64,000 bases of DNA, taken from positions 47,797-111,796 of the forward strand of contig JAFDVQ010000012.1 in NCBI GenBank assembly GCA_018268915.1, in the 5' to 3' direction. A program made the translations under genes and the position numbers. Source of the DNA: Acidobacteriota bacterium. Lineage in GTDB: Bacteria; Acidobacteriota; Terriglobia; Terriglobales; Acidobacteriaceae. How positions within the stretch are numbered: position 1 is the first letter of the stretch; every line of letters begins with the position of its first letter. Shown one piece after another: positions 24,400-33,834 of the stretch. Below the pieces are notes generated by a model, which was not told the DNA's origin, did not search any database, and saw only the letters and a program-made list of their open reading frames with translations.

Positions 24400-25257
24400 G
24401 TGACGGAAAGCACTCAAGCCGCGTTGCAACAAACCCAGAACTGGAAATTGACTCTCTCGTACGACGGAACGGACTTCCACGGATGGCAAGTGCAACCAGA
24501 AAAACGGACGGTGCAGGGTGAGTTGCAGGCAGCACTCGGCAGGTTAGTGGGAGAGGCTCCCTTGCCGCAGGGATCGGGACGCACCGATGCAGGCGTGCAT
24601 GCTCTGGCGCAGGTGGCGAGCTTTCCGCTGCAGGCCAGGATTCCGGCGGCGAACCTGGTGCGCGCACTGAACCGGACATTGCCAGGGTCGATCCGAGTGC
24701 TCGAGGCCTGCGTGGTTCCGGATTCGTTTCATGCAAGGCACTCGGCGGAGGCGAAGACTTATGAGTATCGCGTGCTGCCGATCGAGCCCGCTGCTGACCA
24801 GATGTGTCCACCGGTTCTTGCGCGGTATGTGTATCCGTACTCGTGGGGATTGAATCTCGGTCTGCTGCAGCGCGCGGCGACGGCGTTTGTCGGAGAACAT
24901 GATTTCCGCAGTTTTGCAGCAACGGATCCGGATCTCGCAACAAGAGCGGGCGAGACGGATGCAGATGCGACGGTTCAGACTGAGACGCGAACGACGGTGC
25001 GAACGATCTTCGCGTCGGAGTGGCAGGAGCAGACGGCGGACGGATTCCATCTGCTGGTCTATCGCGTGCGAGGCAATGGATTTCTGCATCACATGGTGCG
25101 CAATCTCGTAGGGACGGCGCTGGATGTGGGACGCGGGTATAGGAACGTCGAAGAGATTCCGAAGATTCTTGCCGCACGCGACAGGGCTGCTGCGGGGCCA
25201 ACAGCTCCGGCGCGCGGCCTTTTCCTGCACTCTGTTGAATACGACTTCAACTCGTAG
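24400..25257 (+). CDS. truA: tRNA pseudouridine(38-40) synthase
   Basis: 285 residues, matching TruA, which makes pseudouridine at positions 38-40 of the tRNA anticodon arm. Motifs seen are LSYDGTDFHGWQVQP, the catalytic Asp63 in GRTDAGVHALAQV, the AEAKTYEYRV segment and GNGFLHHMVRNLVGT. The start is GTG with AGGT 5 bases upstream. A stretch near residues 180-205 (ATRAGETDADATVQTE) is longer and more acidic than in E. coli, which appears to be a loop extension. It is divergent from the TolC-like gene and is probably its own unit. Confidence 0.93.
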   Translation: MTESTQAALQQTQNWKLTLSYDGTDFHGWQVQPEKRTVQGELQAALGRLVGEAPLPQGSGRTDAGVHALAQVASFPLQARIPAANLVRALNRTLPGSIRVLEACVVPDSFHARHSAEAKTYEYRVLPIEPAADQMCPPVLARYVYPYSWGLNLGLLQRAATAFVGEHDFRSFAATDPDLATRAGETDADATVQTETRTTVRTIFASEWQEQTADGFHLLVYRVRGNGFLHHMVRNLVGTALDVGRGYRNVEEIPKILAARDRAAAGPTAPARGLFLHSVEYDFNS

Positions 25258-25270
25258 TTGATTGGTTGAA

Positions 25271-26212
25271 TCAGTGCGAATATTGACGCCGTTCTGCGCG
25301 CCAGACGAAGTCCGCAATTGAGGATGAAATGCGAGAACGCAGGCCGGGGGCGAGATCGTGTCCCATTCCTTCGATGAGGATGAGTTCTGCGTTAGGGATG
25401 GCGTCCGCGGTGGCGCATCCGCCGCTGACGTCGCACATCTTGTCGGCAAGGCCGTGAATCACGAGCGTGGGCGCAGAGATGCTGCGAAGTCGTTCCGTGC
25501 GATCGCCGGATGCAACCGTTGCGACTGCCTGACGAGCCATCGCGATTGGATTGTGCGATCTGTCATAGGCGAGCGCGGCTCTCGCAGCGATCTCGCTCTC
25601 GTCGGCGGGGTATCCGGGCGAGCCGACAGCGCGCACGACTCTGACGCGATGCTGGATCACTTCTTCTCGGGTTGGTCCTGGCGGGTTTCCGAATATCTCG
25701 CGAAGCGCTTCCGGCGATGTCTGGCCGACAGACTTGTTTCCGGTTGTGGACATCATCGATACAAGGGAGAGAACGCGATCGGGAAGATCTGTGGCAACGA
25801 TCTGCGCAATCTGGCCTCCCATGGACGCGCCTACGACATGAGCTTTGGCGAGGCCAAGGGCGTCCATGAGGCCGACGGTGTCCGCTGCCATGTCGGCCAG
25901 GTTGTAAGAAGCGCAGCTGAAATTGCCCGTCAAGACTGCGGGGAGATCCGGTGCCGGTGCATCGTTCATGTGGGTTGAAAGACCTGAGTCGCGGTTGTCG
26001 AAACGGATGACCTGGAGGCCGGCGTCAACGAGTGCGGCGCAGAAGGTGTCTGGCCAATGAATCATCTGCGCGGCGACTCCCATGATGAGCAGGACACTTG
26101 GCGCCTTCCGATTGCCAAGACGCTGGTAGGCGATGTCGATTTTTGAAGGGCCTACACTCGTTGCCATCTCGTGCGGGGCGGACGTGACGGATTCATTCAT
26201 CCCTTGAGGCAT
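25271..26212 (-). CDS. alpha/beta-fold hydrolase
   Basis: Up to 313 residues (in-frame ATGs at 26200 and 26164 could be the true start; no ribosome site decides). The fold is clear: LLIMGVAAQMIHWPD, RFDNRDSGLST, the nucleophile motif VGASMGGQIAQ, GLADKMC with the acidic residue and GMGHDLAPG with the catalytic His. The NRDSG pattern and IMGxxxQ motif recall the aclacinomycin methylesterase/RdmC-type group. Substrate unknown. Cytoplasmic. It is convergent with truA over a 13-base gap. Confidence 0.82.
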   Translation of the reverse strand: MPQGMNESVTSAPHEMATSVGPSKIDIAYQRLGNRKAPSVLLIMGVAAQMIHWPDTFCAALVDAGLQVIRFDNRDSGLSTHMNDAPAPDLPAVLTGNFSCASYNLADMAADTVGLMDALGLAKAHVVGASMGGQIAQIVATDLPDRVLSLVSMMSTTGNKSVGQTSPEALREIFGNPPGPTREEVIQHRVRVVRAVGSPGYPADESEIAARAALAYDRSHNPIAMARQAVATVASGDRTERLRSISAPTLVIHGLADKMCDVSGGCATADAIPNAELILIEGMGHDLAPGLRSRISSSIADFVWRAERRQYSH

Positions 26213-26464
26213 TTGATCTCCTTAGAGGGGCGTTCGTATTCGCAGACGGAAGCTTGAAGTTAGCGCGAGACGGAAGGAAAAAACAGTCTGTTTCGTCGTT
26301 TGAGTTCTTGTTATGCTGTAAATGGCAGAGAAGAGTTGAAAGGCAGCGAGCCAGCGAAGATCTGGACAGGATGTTTGGTTTGAGGTCAGCCTTCTCTAGC
26401 TAATTCTTTCTGGACAGTTTCCCTCACAGAACAGTTTGCTTTTGTCCTGCTACCCTTAGAGGGC

Positions 26465-27736
26465 ATGGCGATTTTTTCGCGCAGTTCAGCCTTCGCGCGT
26501 GTCACCTCGCTGGCAGGTCAGCGGCCGGTGCACGCTGCGTTCACCTGGCTGCACAACAATCCGAAGACGCTAATAGACAGGCAGATGGACCTGGTCGTGA
26601 TTCCGGGGCCGCCTTTCGGAGAGCACGCGCGTTCGACGTGGGCTGCGGATCGATTCAAAGATATTGGGCTCGAGAAAGTCCGGGTTGACGGCATCGGAAA
26701 TGTGCTTGGATTCATTCCTGCCACGCACCTGCCGCCTGAGAGCACGGGCCACGTGATTGTTGTGTCGGCGCACATCGACACTGTTTTTCCGGCTGACACA
26801 CCGTTAATGCCAACTCTGACTCGTGAAGATGATGCAAATCGTCTGGCCGCTCCGGGAGCATGCGACAACGCCGCGGGCGTGATTGGAATGCTGGCCCTTG
26901 CGGAGGCATTGATTCAGGCGAAGGTGAAAGTGCCTGTGCCGATACTGATGCTGGCGAATGTCGGCGAAGAGGGCGAAGGAGATCTGCGCGGAGTTCGGCA
27001 CTTCTACGAGCAACGAGAGCTGGCGGGGCGGGTTGCTGCGCATGTCGTGCTGGATGGCGCGGGAGCTGATTCGGCGGTTTCGCAGGCGCTGGGAAGCAGA
27101 AGATACAAGGTCACGATCAAAGGGCCCGGCGGACATAGTTTCACGGATTCGGGGACACCGAATCCTATCGTTGCTCTGTCATGGGCAATTGCAACGCTTG
27201 CGCGTACGCCGGTGCCGGAAAGGCCGACGACGACATTGAATGTAGGAATGGTGCAAGGTGGCACGAGCGTGAACTCGATTCCAGAGGCCGCGACTGCTTC
27301 AACGGATTTCCGTTCGACGAGTGCTGAAGAATTGTTGCGACTCGAGGTGGCGCTGCATCGCGCGGTGGAAGATGCGGTGGAGCAGGCCAACGCGGCAGCG
27401 GCAAATCTGAATCATCGAAATCGAGGAGTACTGACGTTCACGATCGAAAAGATTGGCGATCGCCCTGCAGCTCAGCTTGCAGCAGACTCACCGGTGCTTG
27501 AAGCGCTTCGCGCGGTGGACCGGCATCTAGGAATACAGACCGATTTGCGTCTGGGATCGACCGATGCAAACATTCCGATCTCGCTGGGAGTTCCGGCGCT
27601 CTCAGTGGGGGCAGGCGGGGATGGCGGCGGCGCGCATACTATGGCGGAGTGGTACTCGGATAAGAATCGCGAGATCGGATTGCGACGAGTCCTTCTGCTG
27701 ACCCTTGCACTCGCTGAGTGGGCGGCTGAGCAGTAA
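26465..27736 (+). CDS. M20-family zinc peptidase
   Basis: 423 residues, M20/M25/M40 type. The two-metal site is visible: SAHIDTVF, the bridging GACDNAAGV, ANVGEEGEGDLRG with the catalytic and metal glutamates, LDGAGAD, and AHTMAEW with the C-terminal His. The dimerisation domain with VTIKGPGGHSF and NVGMVQGGTSVNSIPE follows the usual order. It resembles PepT or dipeptidase-like members. No signal peptide is obvious. A weak GAGGG is directly before the ATG. The next gene follows after 21 bases, so the two may be co-transcribed. Confidence 0.85.
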   Translation: MAIFSRSSAFARVTSLAGQRPVHAAFTWLHNNPKTLIDRQMDLVVIPGPPFGEHARSTWAADRFKDIGLEKVRVDGIGNVLGFIPATHLPPESTGHVIVVSAHIDTVFPADTPLMPTLTREDDANRLAAPGACDNAAGVIGMLALAEALIQAKVKVPVPILMLANVGEEGEGDLRGVRHFYEQRELAGRVAAHVVLDGAGADSAVSQALGSRRYKVTIKGPGGHSFTDSGTPNPIVALSWAIATLARTPVPERPTTTLNVGMVQGGTSVNSIPEAATASTDFRSTSAEELLRLEVALHRAVEDAVEQANAAAANLNHRNRGVLTFTIEKIGDRPAAQLAADSPVLEALRAVDRHLGIQTDLRLGSTDANIPISLGVPALSVGAGGDGGGAHTMAEWYSDKNREIGLRRVLLLTLALAEWAAEQ

Positions 27737-27757
27737 GTGCTCTGATACACTTCGCGC

Positions 27758-29488
27758 ATGCGCACCATTCCTGCTCTTATCGCTGTGGTGTTCTCTACTT
27801 TTGCTCCGGCCTCCGCGCAGACTCCCGCACGACATCCGGCTCCACAACACCAAAAGCGAGCAATCGCTTCGACGCCGACTGCTCCGGATGACTTGTTTTT
27901 CAATGGGGTAATTTATACAGGCGAAGGCTTTGCGGAAGACAGGCCGCGCGTTGTCGAGGCGATGGCAGTGGCCAACGGCAAAGTGATCGCAGTGGGAACA
28001 ACGGCGGAGATCACTCGGCTGGCAGGGCCAAAGACTCACCTGCACGACATGGATACCGCGCACACGCGGATGTTTCTCTTCCCAGGTTTCAACGATGCTC
28101 ACACGCATCTAGGCGAGGCGGGGCGCGAAAAACTGAACGTGGATCTGCGCGGCGCCCAGTCCCTTGCGGAGATGCTCTCCCGCATTCAGTCAGCTGCGAA
28201 GGATGCTCCAGCGGGTCACTGGCTCACAGGTGGTGGATGGGATCACACGCTGTGGAACGAGAAGATTCTGCCGACTCGCCAAGATCTGGATAAAGTGACG
28301 GGCGATCATCCTGCGTTCCTGTCGCGCATCGATGGGCATATCGCGATTGCGAATTCCCGTGCGCTAGAGGCTGCAGGGATCACGGCCAAGTCGCAAATGC
28401 CGGAAGGCGGCGCAATCGATCTAGACGGAAGCGGCGAGCCGACTGGGATTGTGCGCGAGTCGGCGCAGGAGTTGGTCGAAAAAGCGATTCCTGCTCCGAC
28501 GAAAGAGGAGCGGCGCAAGGGCGATGAACTGGCGATCGAAGACGCGCTCGCGCATGGCGTAACCACGGCACAGGACAACAGTGACTGGCAGGATTTTCTC
28601 GTCTACGAAGAAATGGAGAAGGAAGGAAATCTTCATCTCCGCATTACGGAGTGGCTCCTGTTTGCGTCGCCACTGAACGAATTGAAGGCGCATCGCGCAC
28701 ATCATGATGCGAACGATCCTATGCTCCATACGGGAATGCTGAAGGGGTTCATGGATGGTTCGCTCGGGTCTCGCACGGCTGCGATGAAATCGCCTTATTC
28801 AGATGATCCGAAGAATACTGGTCTGCCGCAATACACGCAGGACCGGCTGAATCAGATGACGGTGGAGCGGGCGAAAGCAGGATTCCAGATTGGATTTCAT
28901 GCGATTGGCGACAGGGCGGTGTCGATGGCACTGGATGCGTTCTCACAGCCGGGCGTGCCTGTGACGGCGCGCAATCGCGTGGAGCATGCGCAGGTGGTAG
29001 ATTCCTCAGATTTTGTAAAGTTCAAGAAACTTGGGATCATCGCCAGCATGCAGCCGAATCACCTGATGACCGATGTGAACTGGGCAGCGGAACGAATCGG
29101 CCCTGAGCGCGCAAAGTGTGCGTATGCGTGGAAGAGGTTCCTGGATGCCGGAGTGCCGCTGGCGTTTGGCACGGACTACCCGGTTGAGCCGATCGCGCCG
29201 TTTCGCGGATTGTTTGAAGCTGTGACACGGACAAATGAGTACGCGACGAAATCCTTGTCGGTAGAAAACAAGGTCAACCGTGGGCAGGCGCTGTACGCCT
29301 ACACGCAGGGCTCCGCTTACGCGGAGTTCGCCGAGAAGAAGAAGGGAAAACTTGCGCCCGGATTTGATGCCGACTTTGTAGTGGTGGATCGCGACATCTA
29401 CAAGATGAGACCTTCATCGATTCTTGAGACCCAGGTGAGACAAACTTGGGTTGCAGGTGAGCAGGTTTATTCCTCGACTTCGCAGTGA
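27758..29488 (+). CDS. secreted YtcJ-like amidohydrolase
   Basis: 576 residues. The N terminus MRTIPALIAVVFSTFAPASAQ is a signal peptide. It belongs to the metal-dependent amidohydrolase superfamily of the YtcJ type: NDAHTHLGEAG with the HxH metal pair, the GHWLTGGGWDHTLW segment, MLKGFMDGSLGSRTA, a FHAIGDRAV motif, RVEHAQ, and GTDYPVEPIAPFRG with the catalytic Asp. The C-terminal composite-domain strand LAPGFDADFVVVD is also present. The substrate is an unknown amide or ester, and the enzyme probably works in the periplasm. It lies close behind the M20 peptidase gene. Confidence 0.86.
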   Translation: MRTIPALIAVVFSTFAPASAQTPARHPAPQHQKRAIASTPTAPDDLFFNGVIYTGEGFAEDRPRVVEAMAVANGKVIAVGTTAEITRLAGPKTHLHDMDTAHTRMFLFPGFNDAHTHLGEAGREKLNVDLRGAQSLAEMLSRIQSAAKDAPAGHWLTGGGWDHTLWNEKILPTRQDLDKVTGDHPAFLSRIDGHIAIANSRALEAAGITAKSQMPEGGAIDLDGSGEPTGIVRESAQELVEKAIPAPTKEERRKGDELAIEDALAHGVTTAQDNSDWQDFLVYEEMEKEGNLHLRITEWLLFASPLNELKAHRAHHDANDPMLHTGMLKGFMDGSLGSRTAAMKSPYSDDPKNTGLPQYTQDRLNQMTVERAKAGFQIGFHAIGDRAVSMALDAFSQPGVPVTARNRVEHAQVVDSSDFVKFKKLGIIASMQPNHLMTDVNWAAERIGPERAKCAYAWKRFLDAGVPLAFGTDYPVEPIAPFRGLFEAVTRTNEYATKSLSVENKVNRGQALYAYTQGSAYAEFAEKKKGKLAPGFDADFVVVDRDIYKMRPSSILETQVRQTWVAGEQVYSSTSQ

Positions 29489-29518
29489 TCGGTCGAATTC
29501 GCTAGAGAATTGAGTGAG

Positions 29519-30448
29519 ATGAAATTACGTGCATACATCCTGATGACGCTGGTAGTCGCCGTGTGGGGTTCGACGTTCGTCGTCATCAAGGGAGCGCTGG
29601 CGGATGCTACGCCGGTGGCGTTCAATTTGATCAGGATGACACTTGCATTCGTGCTGCTCGCGGCTGGTTACCATCGCGCGTGGGGTACGATCCGACGTAG
29701 CCACATTGCAGCAGGGGCGCTCGTCGGGCTTTGTCTCGCGGCAGGGTATCAGTTTCAGACAATCGGGCTCGCGAGGACGACACCTTCGAAGTCGGCATTC
29801 ATCACGGGTCTTGTGGTGGTACTGGTCCCGCTGTTCTCGATGCCACCGGCGTTGAGACCGCCGGGCGCACGGTCCCCTCGCTGGAATGCATTTGCAGGCG
29901 CAGCACTTGCATTTGTGGGTATTGTGCTGATCACAGCTCCGCCGGCTTCCGGGACGTCTGGCTCAGTGGCGGCGTTTCTGCCGGATTTCTCGTCGATTAA
30001 TCTGGGCGATGTGTTGACGCTGGGCTGCGCCATTTCGTTTGCATTTCATTGCATCGCGCTCGGACACACTTCGCCGCGCATTCCGTTCCAACCGCTCGCG
30101 ATTCTGCAGGTCGGATTCTGTGCGCTGTTCATGGCTGTGAGCCTGCCGGTGATCGAGCACCCGAAGGTTCATGTGACGCGGCAACTGGTGTTCGCGCTGA
30201 TTGTGGCGGCCGCACTAGCCACAGCGGCGGCGTTTTCGATTCAAAGCTGGGCGCAGTCAATCTTGCCGACGACACCGATGGCGCTGATTCTGGCGTTGGA
30301 ACCGGTGTTTGCGTGGATAACCTCATTTGTAGTGACGGGCGAGCGGCTGGCAATGGTGCCGGCAATTGGCGCCGTCCTCATCCTGGCGGGGATTGCACTG
30401 ACCGAGTTGGTGCCGCAGCCGCACGTGCCAACTGCGCATGAGGCTTGA
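29519..30448 (+). CDS. EamA/DMT-family exporter
   Basis: 309 residues from ATG 29519 (an in-frame TTG at 29510 is the alternative). Ten hydrophobic segments in two repeats give the drug/metabolite transporter layout, with WGSTFVVIKGAL in the first repeat and LEPVFAWITSFVVTGERL in the second. These carriers export small metabolites or amino acids; the specificity cannot be read. It follows the amidohydrolase by 30 bases on the same strand and may belong to that operon. Its stop is 3 bases from the end of the convergent glycosyltransferase gene. Confidence 0.86.
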   Translation: MKLRAYILMTLVVAVWGSTFVVIKGALADATPVAFNLIRMTLAFVLLAAGYHRAWGTIRRSHIAAGALVGLCLAAGYQFQTIGLARTTPSKSAFITGLVVVLVPLFSMPPALRPPGARSPRWNAFAGAALAFVGIVLITAPPASGTSGSVAAFLPDFSSINLGDVLTLGCAISFAFHCIALGHTSPRIPFQPLAILQVGFCALFMAVSLPVIEHPKVHVTRQLVFALIVAAALATAAAFSIQSWAQSILPTTPMALILALEPVFAWITSFVVTGERLAMVPAIGAVLILAGIALTELVPQPHVPTAHEA

Positions 30449-30451
30449 GAC

Positions 30452-31726
30452 CTAGTCGGCTGCTACAGCAAGAGCCTCCAACCCCAGCGCCTTCTCGATG
30501 ATGTTTGCTGCTTTCTCGAGGCCATCGATACTTCGGATCTCGCGCTGCAGAGTTTGGGCGGCCGTGCGGTACCGCGGGTCATCCAGGACGGCCTGCACAG
30601 CGACGCGCAATCGCGCGACGTTTATCTTGCCCCTGGGCACGACAATGCCGGCACCTTTCGCAGCTACTCGTGCTGCAACGCCGGGCTGGTCGTTGCCCAG
30701 CGGTATCGCAACGAGGGGTACGCCTTCCGCTAGAGATTCGAGTACGGTATTCAAGCCGGCGTGTGTAATCACGAGGGAAGCGCGCTTCACAAGTTCAAGC
30801 TGAGGTGCGTAGCGGACGACGATGGGATCGCCGGGAAGTTGTCCGAGACGCTCGGGATCGAGGCCGCCTCCGAGAGAGATGATGAGCTGTGCGTTCAGGC
30901 TGGAGCAGGCATCTGCGATGGTGCGGAAGATGTCTTCTGATCCATTCTGCAGGGTTCCGAGAGAGGCGTAGATGAGCGGCCTCCCGTCTAGGCGGCTCCA
31001 ATCGAAGTCAATTTGTGGCCTCTGCTGGGCATCGACGAACGGGCCTGTGTGGTGAAGGTTCGGCGGCAGGCCCGCGATGTCGAACTCAAGTGCTGCCGGC
31101 AACTGAGCAATCTGAGCGAGCTTAGAGAGAGCGTCTGTCGATCGGCGGTAAGGCGGCAATCCCCAGTTGATGCGCTGCATGTTCACGAGGTCGAAGATCG
31201 GAGCGGCGACTCTGGACAGAAGCCGAAAGCCCAGGCGATTGCGCATGCGTGTCCACCAATCATCGCCTGAAGGCCAGCCGAAGCAGAAAGGTGGGATGCG
31301 ATCATCCTGGATGAGTGGCGGGAAGAATGCAATCGAGACATAGGGAATGCCGAGATGTTCGGCGATGGTGCCGCCCATATCGGCTTCGTCGACAAGCAGT
31401 GCGTCGATGTTTTCGGCACGAACTGCAGCCGGGCCGTCACGCAGGATCATACGGGCGGTCTTCTTCACCCGGTCGACGGTAAAACCAAAGGTGGCTAACC
31501 CTTTAAGCTCACCGAGTCGGCGATCGAGTTCCGCAATCGTTCCGGCGGGATAATCCAGCTCGCCTATTTTGTGGAACTCAACTCCTGCGGCACGCACTCG
31601 AGCTTCAGTGTCCGCAACGCCGAAGATAACAACCTGATGGCCACGCCGTTCAAGACGCCGCGCGAGAGCAGTCATTGGATTGATATGTCCGGTTCCGGGA
31701 AAGCAAAATGCACCCAGCCTTGCCAT
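30452..31726 (-). CDS. GT1-type (UGT/MGT) glycosyltransferase
   Basis: 424 residues from ATG 31726, preceded by GGAG. Two Rossmann-type domains: the acceptor half begins MARLGAFCFPGTGHINPM, and the donor half contains PLIYASLGTLQNG, LIISLGGGLD, and the nucleotide-sugar motif LVITHAGLNTVLESLAEGVP followed by GNDQPGVAARV. This is the pattern of UDP-sugar transferases acting on lipophilic small molecules such as zeaxanthin glucosyltransferase (CrtX) or macrolide transferases. No carotenoid or polyketide genes are nearby, so the acceptor is unknown. The extra open frame up to 31849 lacks any recognisable domain. Confidence 0.85.
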   Translation of the reverse strand: MARLGAFCFPGTGHINPMTALARRLERRGHQVVIFGVADTEARVRAAGVEFHKIGELDYPAGTIAELDRRLGELKGLATFGFTVDRVKKTARMILRDGPAAVRAENIDALLVDEADMGGTIAEHLGIPYVSIAFFPPLIQDDRIPPFCFGWPSGDDWWTRMRNRLGFRLLSRVAAPIFDLVNMQRINWGLPPYRRSTDALSKLAQIAQLPAALEFDIAGLPPNLHHTGPFVDAQQRPQIDFDWSRLDGRPLIYASLGTLQNGSEDIFRTIADACSSLNAQLIISLGGGLDPERLGQLPGDPIVVRYAPQLELVKRASLVITHAGLNTVLESLAEGVPLVAIPLGNDQPGVAARVAAKGAGIVVPRGKINVARLRVAVQAVLDDPRYRTAAQTLQREIRSIDGLEKAANIIEKALGLEALAVAAD

Positions 31727-31997
31727 GGGGAACTCCAGTTTCGGGGACGTACCCGCCGTAAAAGGAACGAACGACGACTGATGCTGGATTTGCAGGAAAT
31801 TTAATAGTTCCGGATCTCGCTTGCCAATGAAGAAATCTGCCAGGTGCACAAAAGTACAGGGCGAATCCGTCCCTTACGTTCTTGGGTACTCCCGGATGAG
31901 GATAGGGTTCCCTGGAAGCAAGTTGATGGGCCAGGTATGTCAATCCTGATGCACAATGTAGGCAAGGCCCCAAAGTCAGGCAAGAAAGGCTCGGAAC

Positions 31998-32372
31998 GTG
32001 CGAGCACCGTGGCGAGATCTCGGTGGACCATCCAGGTCGCTGGCAGCCAGCGCAACAGTTTTGCTGGTTGCGTCAGCGCTAGCCGGCTTTGAAGCCGTCG
32101 TGTTGATGATTCTTGGCGAGGCGCGGGACTTGGTGATCAAGCCGTTCGTGATCCTCGGCTATTTAGAGGCGTGCGCGATTGTATTCTCGGCGATCGGAAT
32201 TGTAGTTTCGATCATCTGCCTGATTCTGTACCGACCTTATCAAATGCTGAGCGAGAAGATATTTTTCTACCGTGCTCGCAAAACAGCTCAGGTGAGTGAT
32301 CAATTCACCTATTTCGAGACAGTGCCACGCGCGTATGTGCACAATCCGGATGAAGACGGAACGCCGGATTAG
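31998..32372 (+). CDS. small membrane protein, unknown
   Basis: 124 residues from GTG 31998, or about 88 from ATG 32104; no ribosome site decides. At least two hydrophobic segments are visible (LVIKPFVILGYLEACAIVFS and IGIVVSIICLIL), and a third lies at the N terminus if the longer form is real. A charged cytoplasmic-type tail follows (RPYQMLSEKIFFYRARK and an acidic end). I do not recognise a family. The gene stands alone between divergent and convergent neighbours. Real but unassigned is the best reading. Confidence 0.5.
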   Translation: MRAPWRDLGGPSRSLAASATVLLVASALAGFEAVVLMILGEARDLVIKPFVILGYLEACAIVFSAIGIVVSIICLILYRPYQMLSEKIFFYRARKTAQVSDQFTYFETVPRAYVHNPDEDGTPD

Positions 32373-32407
32373 ATCAGCGGAGTTTAGCGGCCGCTTCGCG
32401 GCTGAGC

Positions 32408-32423
32408 ACAGATTCGAATCTGT
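32408..32423. repeat. perfect 16-bp palindrome at the aroA end
   Basis: ACAGATTC and GAATCTGT (32408-32423) form an uninterrupted palindrome touching the aroA stop codon on the minus strand. A second small hairpin (CCGC TTC GCGG) lies at about 32391-32401. Both sit between the convergent small membrane gene and aroA, so together they may act as a terminator; a protein-binding site is the other possibility. Confidence 0.5.
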
Positions 32424-33725
32424 TTAGCGTTCGGCTACCAGATCCAGAAGATCGAAGAATTCAGGGAAGCTGATGGCGGCGGATTCAGCGCCCTGGATGA
32501 GTGTTTCGCCTTCGGCGCGGAGCGCGGCGACACTGAACGCCATGGCGATGCGGTGATCGCCGCCGGAGTCGATGACGGCGCCGTGAAGCGTCTGGCCACC
32601 GGGGACATCGAGGCCGTCTTCGAATTCTTCCACTTCTGCGCCCATCGCGCGCAGGTTGCGAGCGACCAGGTCAATACGGTCAGATTCTTTCACACGCAAT
32701 TCTTTTGCATCGCGGATGCGGATGCCCCCGCTGGTGTAGGGGGCTATTGCTGCGAGTACGGGAAGCTCGTCGATGAGCTGCGCTGCGAGCGCTCCACTGA
32801 TGGTGGTGGAACCGAGGCCCTGCGGATCGGTAGTGATCTGAACGGTGCCGACGAGTTCCGAGTGACTCTCCTGAAGCTGAAGGACGGCGATGCGTGCGCC
32901 CAAAGCAGTGAGTACGTCGAGAAGCGTGGCGCGAGTGGGGTTCAAGCCGATGCCGTCGAGGATGAGTCCGGAGTTCGGGAAGAGCGCAGCGGCGCAGAGG
33001 AAGAATGCGGCAGACGAGATGTCGCCTGGAACAGCAGCTTCTATGGCGCGCAGTGTTTGCGGGCCGGTGATGGTGACGGAGTCGATGGCGCGAGTGAGTT
33101 CTGCGCCGAATGCGCGAAGAGCGAGTTCGCTGTGGTCGCGGGTGCGAAGGGCTTCGCGGACGGTAGTGTTGCCGGCGGTTTGCAGGCCTGCGAGCAGGAT
33201 GCAGCTTTTTACCTGTGCACTGGGAACGGGCGTGGTGTAGTCCATGGCGTGGAGAGTAAAGCCCTGGATCGTGACGGGAGCGTGGCCGTCCGTGAGGTTG
33301 ATGTTCGCTCCCATCTCGGCGAGGGGCTTGCGGACGCGCTCCATGGGGCGACGGGAGAGGGACTCGTCGCCAACAAGAGTGAAGCTGCCTTGTTGCGGCG
33401 CGAGCAGGCCGGAGATCATACGCATCGTCGAGCCGGAGTTGCCGCAGTCGAGCGGATGATCAACAGGAGTGACGCGACCACCAACACCATCGATTTCGAT
33501 GCGCCCATCTTCGAGTTTGCGAACGCGCGCGCCGAGGGCCTGCATGCAGGAAAGGGTCGAGGCGCAGTCAGCTCCGGTGGAGAAGTTCGAGAAGCGCGAT
33601 GTGCCGTCAGCGAATGCACCGAGCATGGCGTAACGGTGGCTGATGGACTTGTCGCCGGGGAGGCGGAGGGTGCCAAGGATGTTGCGCGCGGGACGGATGA
33701 TGCGTTCTTGCGTTGCGGTCGACAA
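32424..33725 (-). CDS. aroA: 3-phosphoshikimate 1-carboxyvinyltransferase (EPSP synthase, class II motifs)
   Basis: 433 residues, normal for AroA, which joins shikimate-3-phosphate with phosphoenolpyruvate in chorismate synthesis. The visible motifs are LPGDKSISHR, DCGNSGSTMRM, SRRPMERV, RIRDAKELRVKESDR and GGDHRIAMAFS. The four short motifs used to define class II enzymes are all present: RDHSE, GDKS, SAQVK and NPTR. The start is TTG 33725 with GGAG 5 bases upstream. The RsbU-like gene lies 109 bases upstream on the same strand. Confidence 0.93.
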   Translation of the reverse strand: MSTATQERIIRPARNILGTLRLPGDKSISHRYAMLGAFADGTSRFSNFSTGADCASTLSCMQALGARVRKLEDGRIEIDGVGGRVTPVDHPLDCGNSGSTMRMISGLLAPQQGSFTLVGDESLSRRPMERVRKPLAEMGANINLTDGHAPVTIQGFTLHAMDYTTPVPSAQVKSCILLAGLQTAGNTTVREALRTRDHSELALRAFGAELTRAIDSVTITGPQTLRAIEAAVPGDISSAAFFLCAAALFPNSGLILDGIGLNPTRATLLDVLTALGARIAVLQLQESHSELVGTVQITTDPQGLGSTTISGALAAQLIDELPVLAAIAPYTSGGIRIRDAKELRVKESDRIDLVARNLRAMGAEVEEFEDGLDVPGGQTLHGAVIDSGGDHRIAMAFSVAALRAEGETLIQGAESAAISFPEFFDLLDLVAER

Positions 33726-33834
33726 TGGGGCTCCGGAAATGTGGGGTCAGAGACAGTTTACTAGGAGCTCTGAAAGAGCCTGTAACTAGGAGCCGGTAGC
33801 CAGAAGCTTGTTGAACAATTGCGGAGTTGCCGGC

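Noticed and set aside
32553..33764. 403-residue plus-strand open frame opposite aroA
   Set aside because: Antisense to a clear EPSP synthase; composition (Gly/Ala/Val/Asp) is that of a codon-bias shadow.
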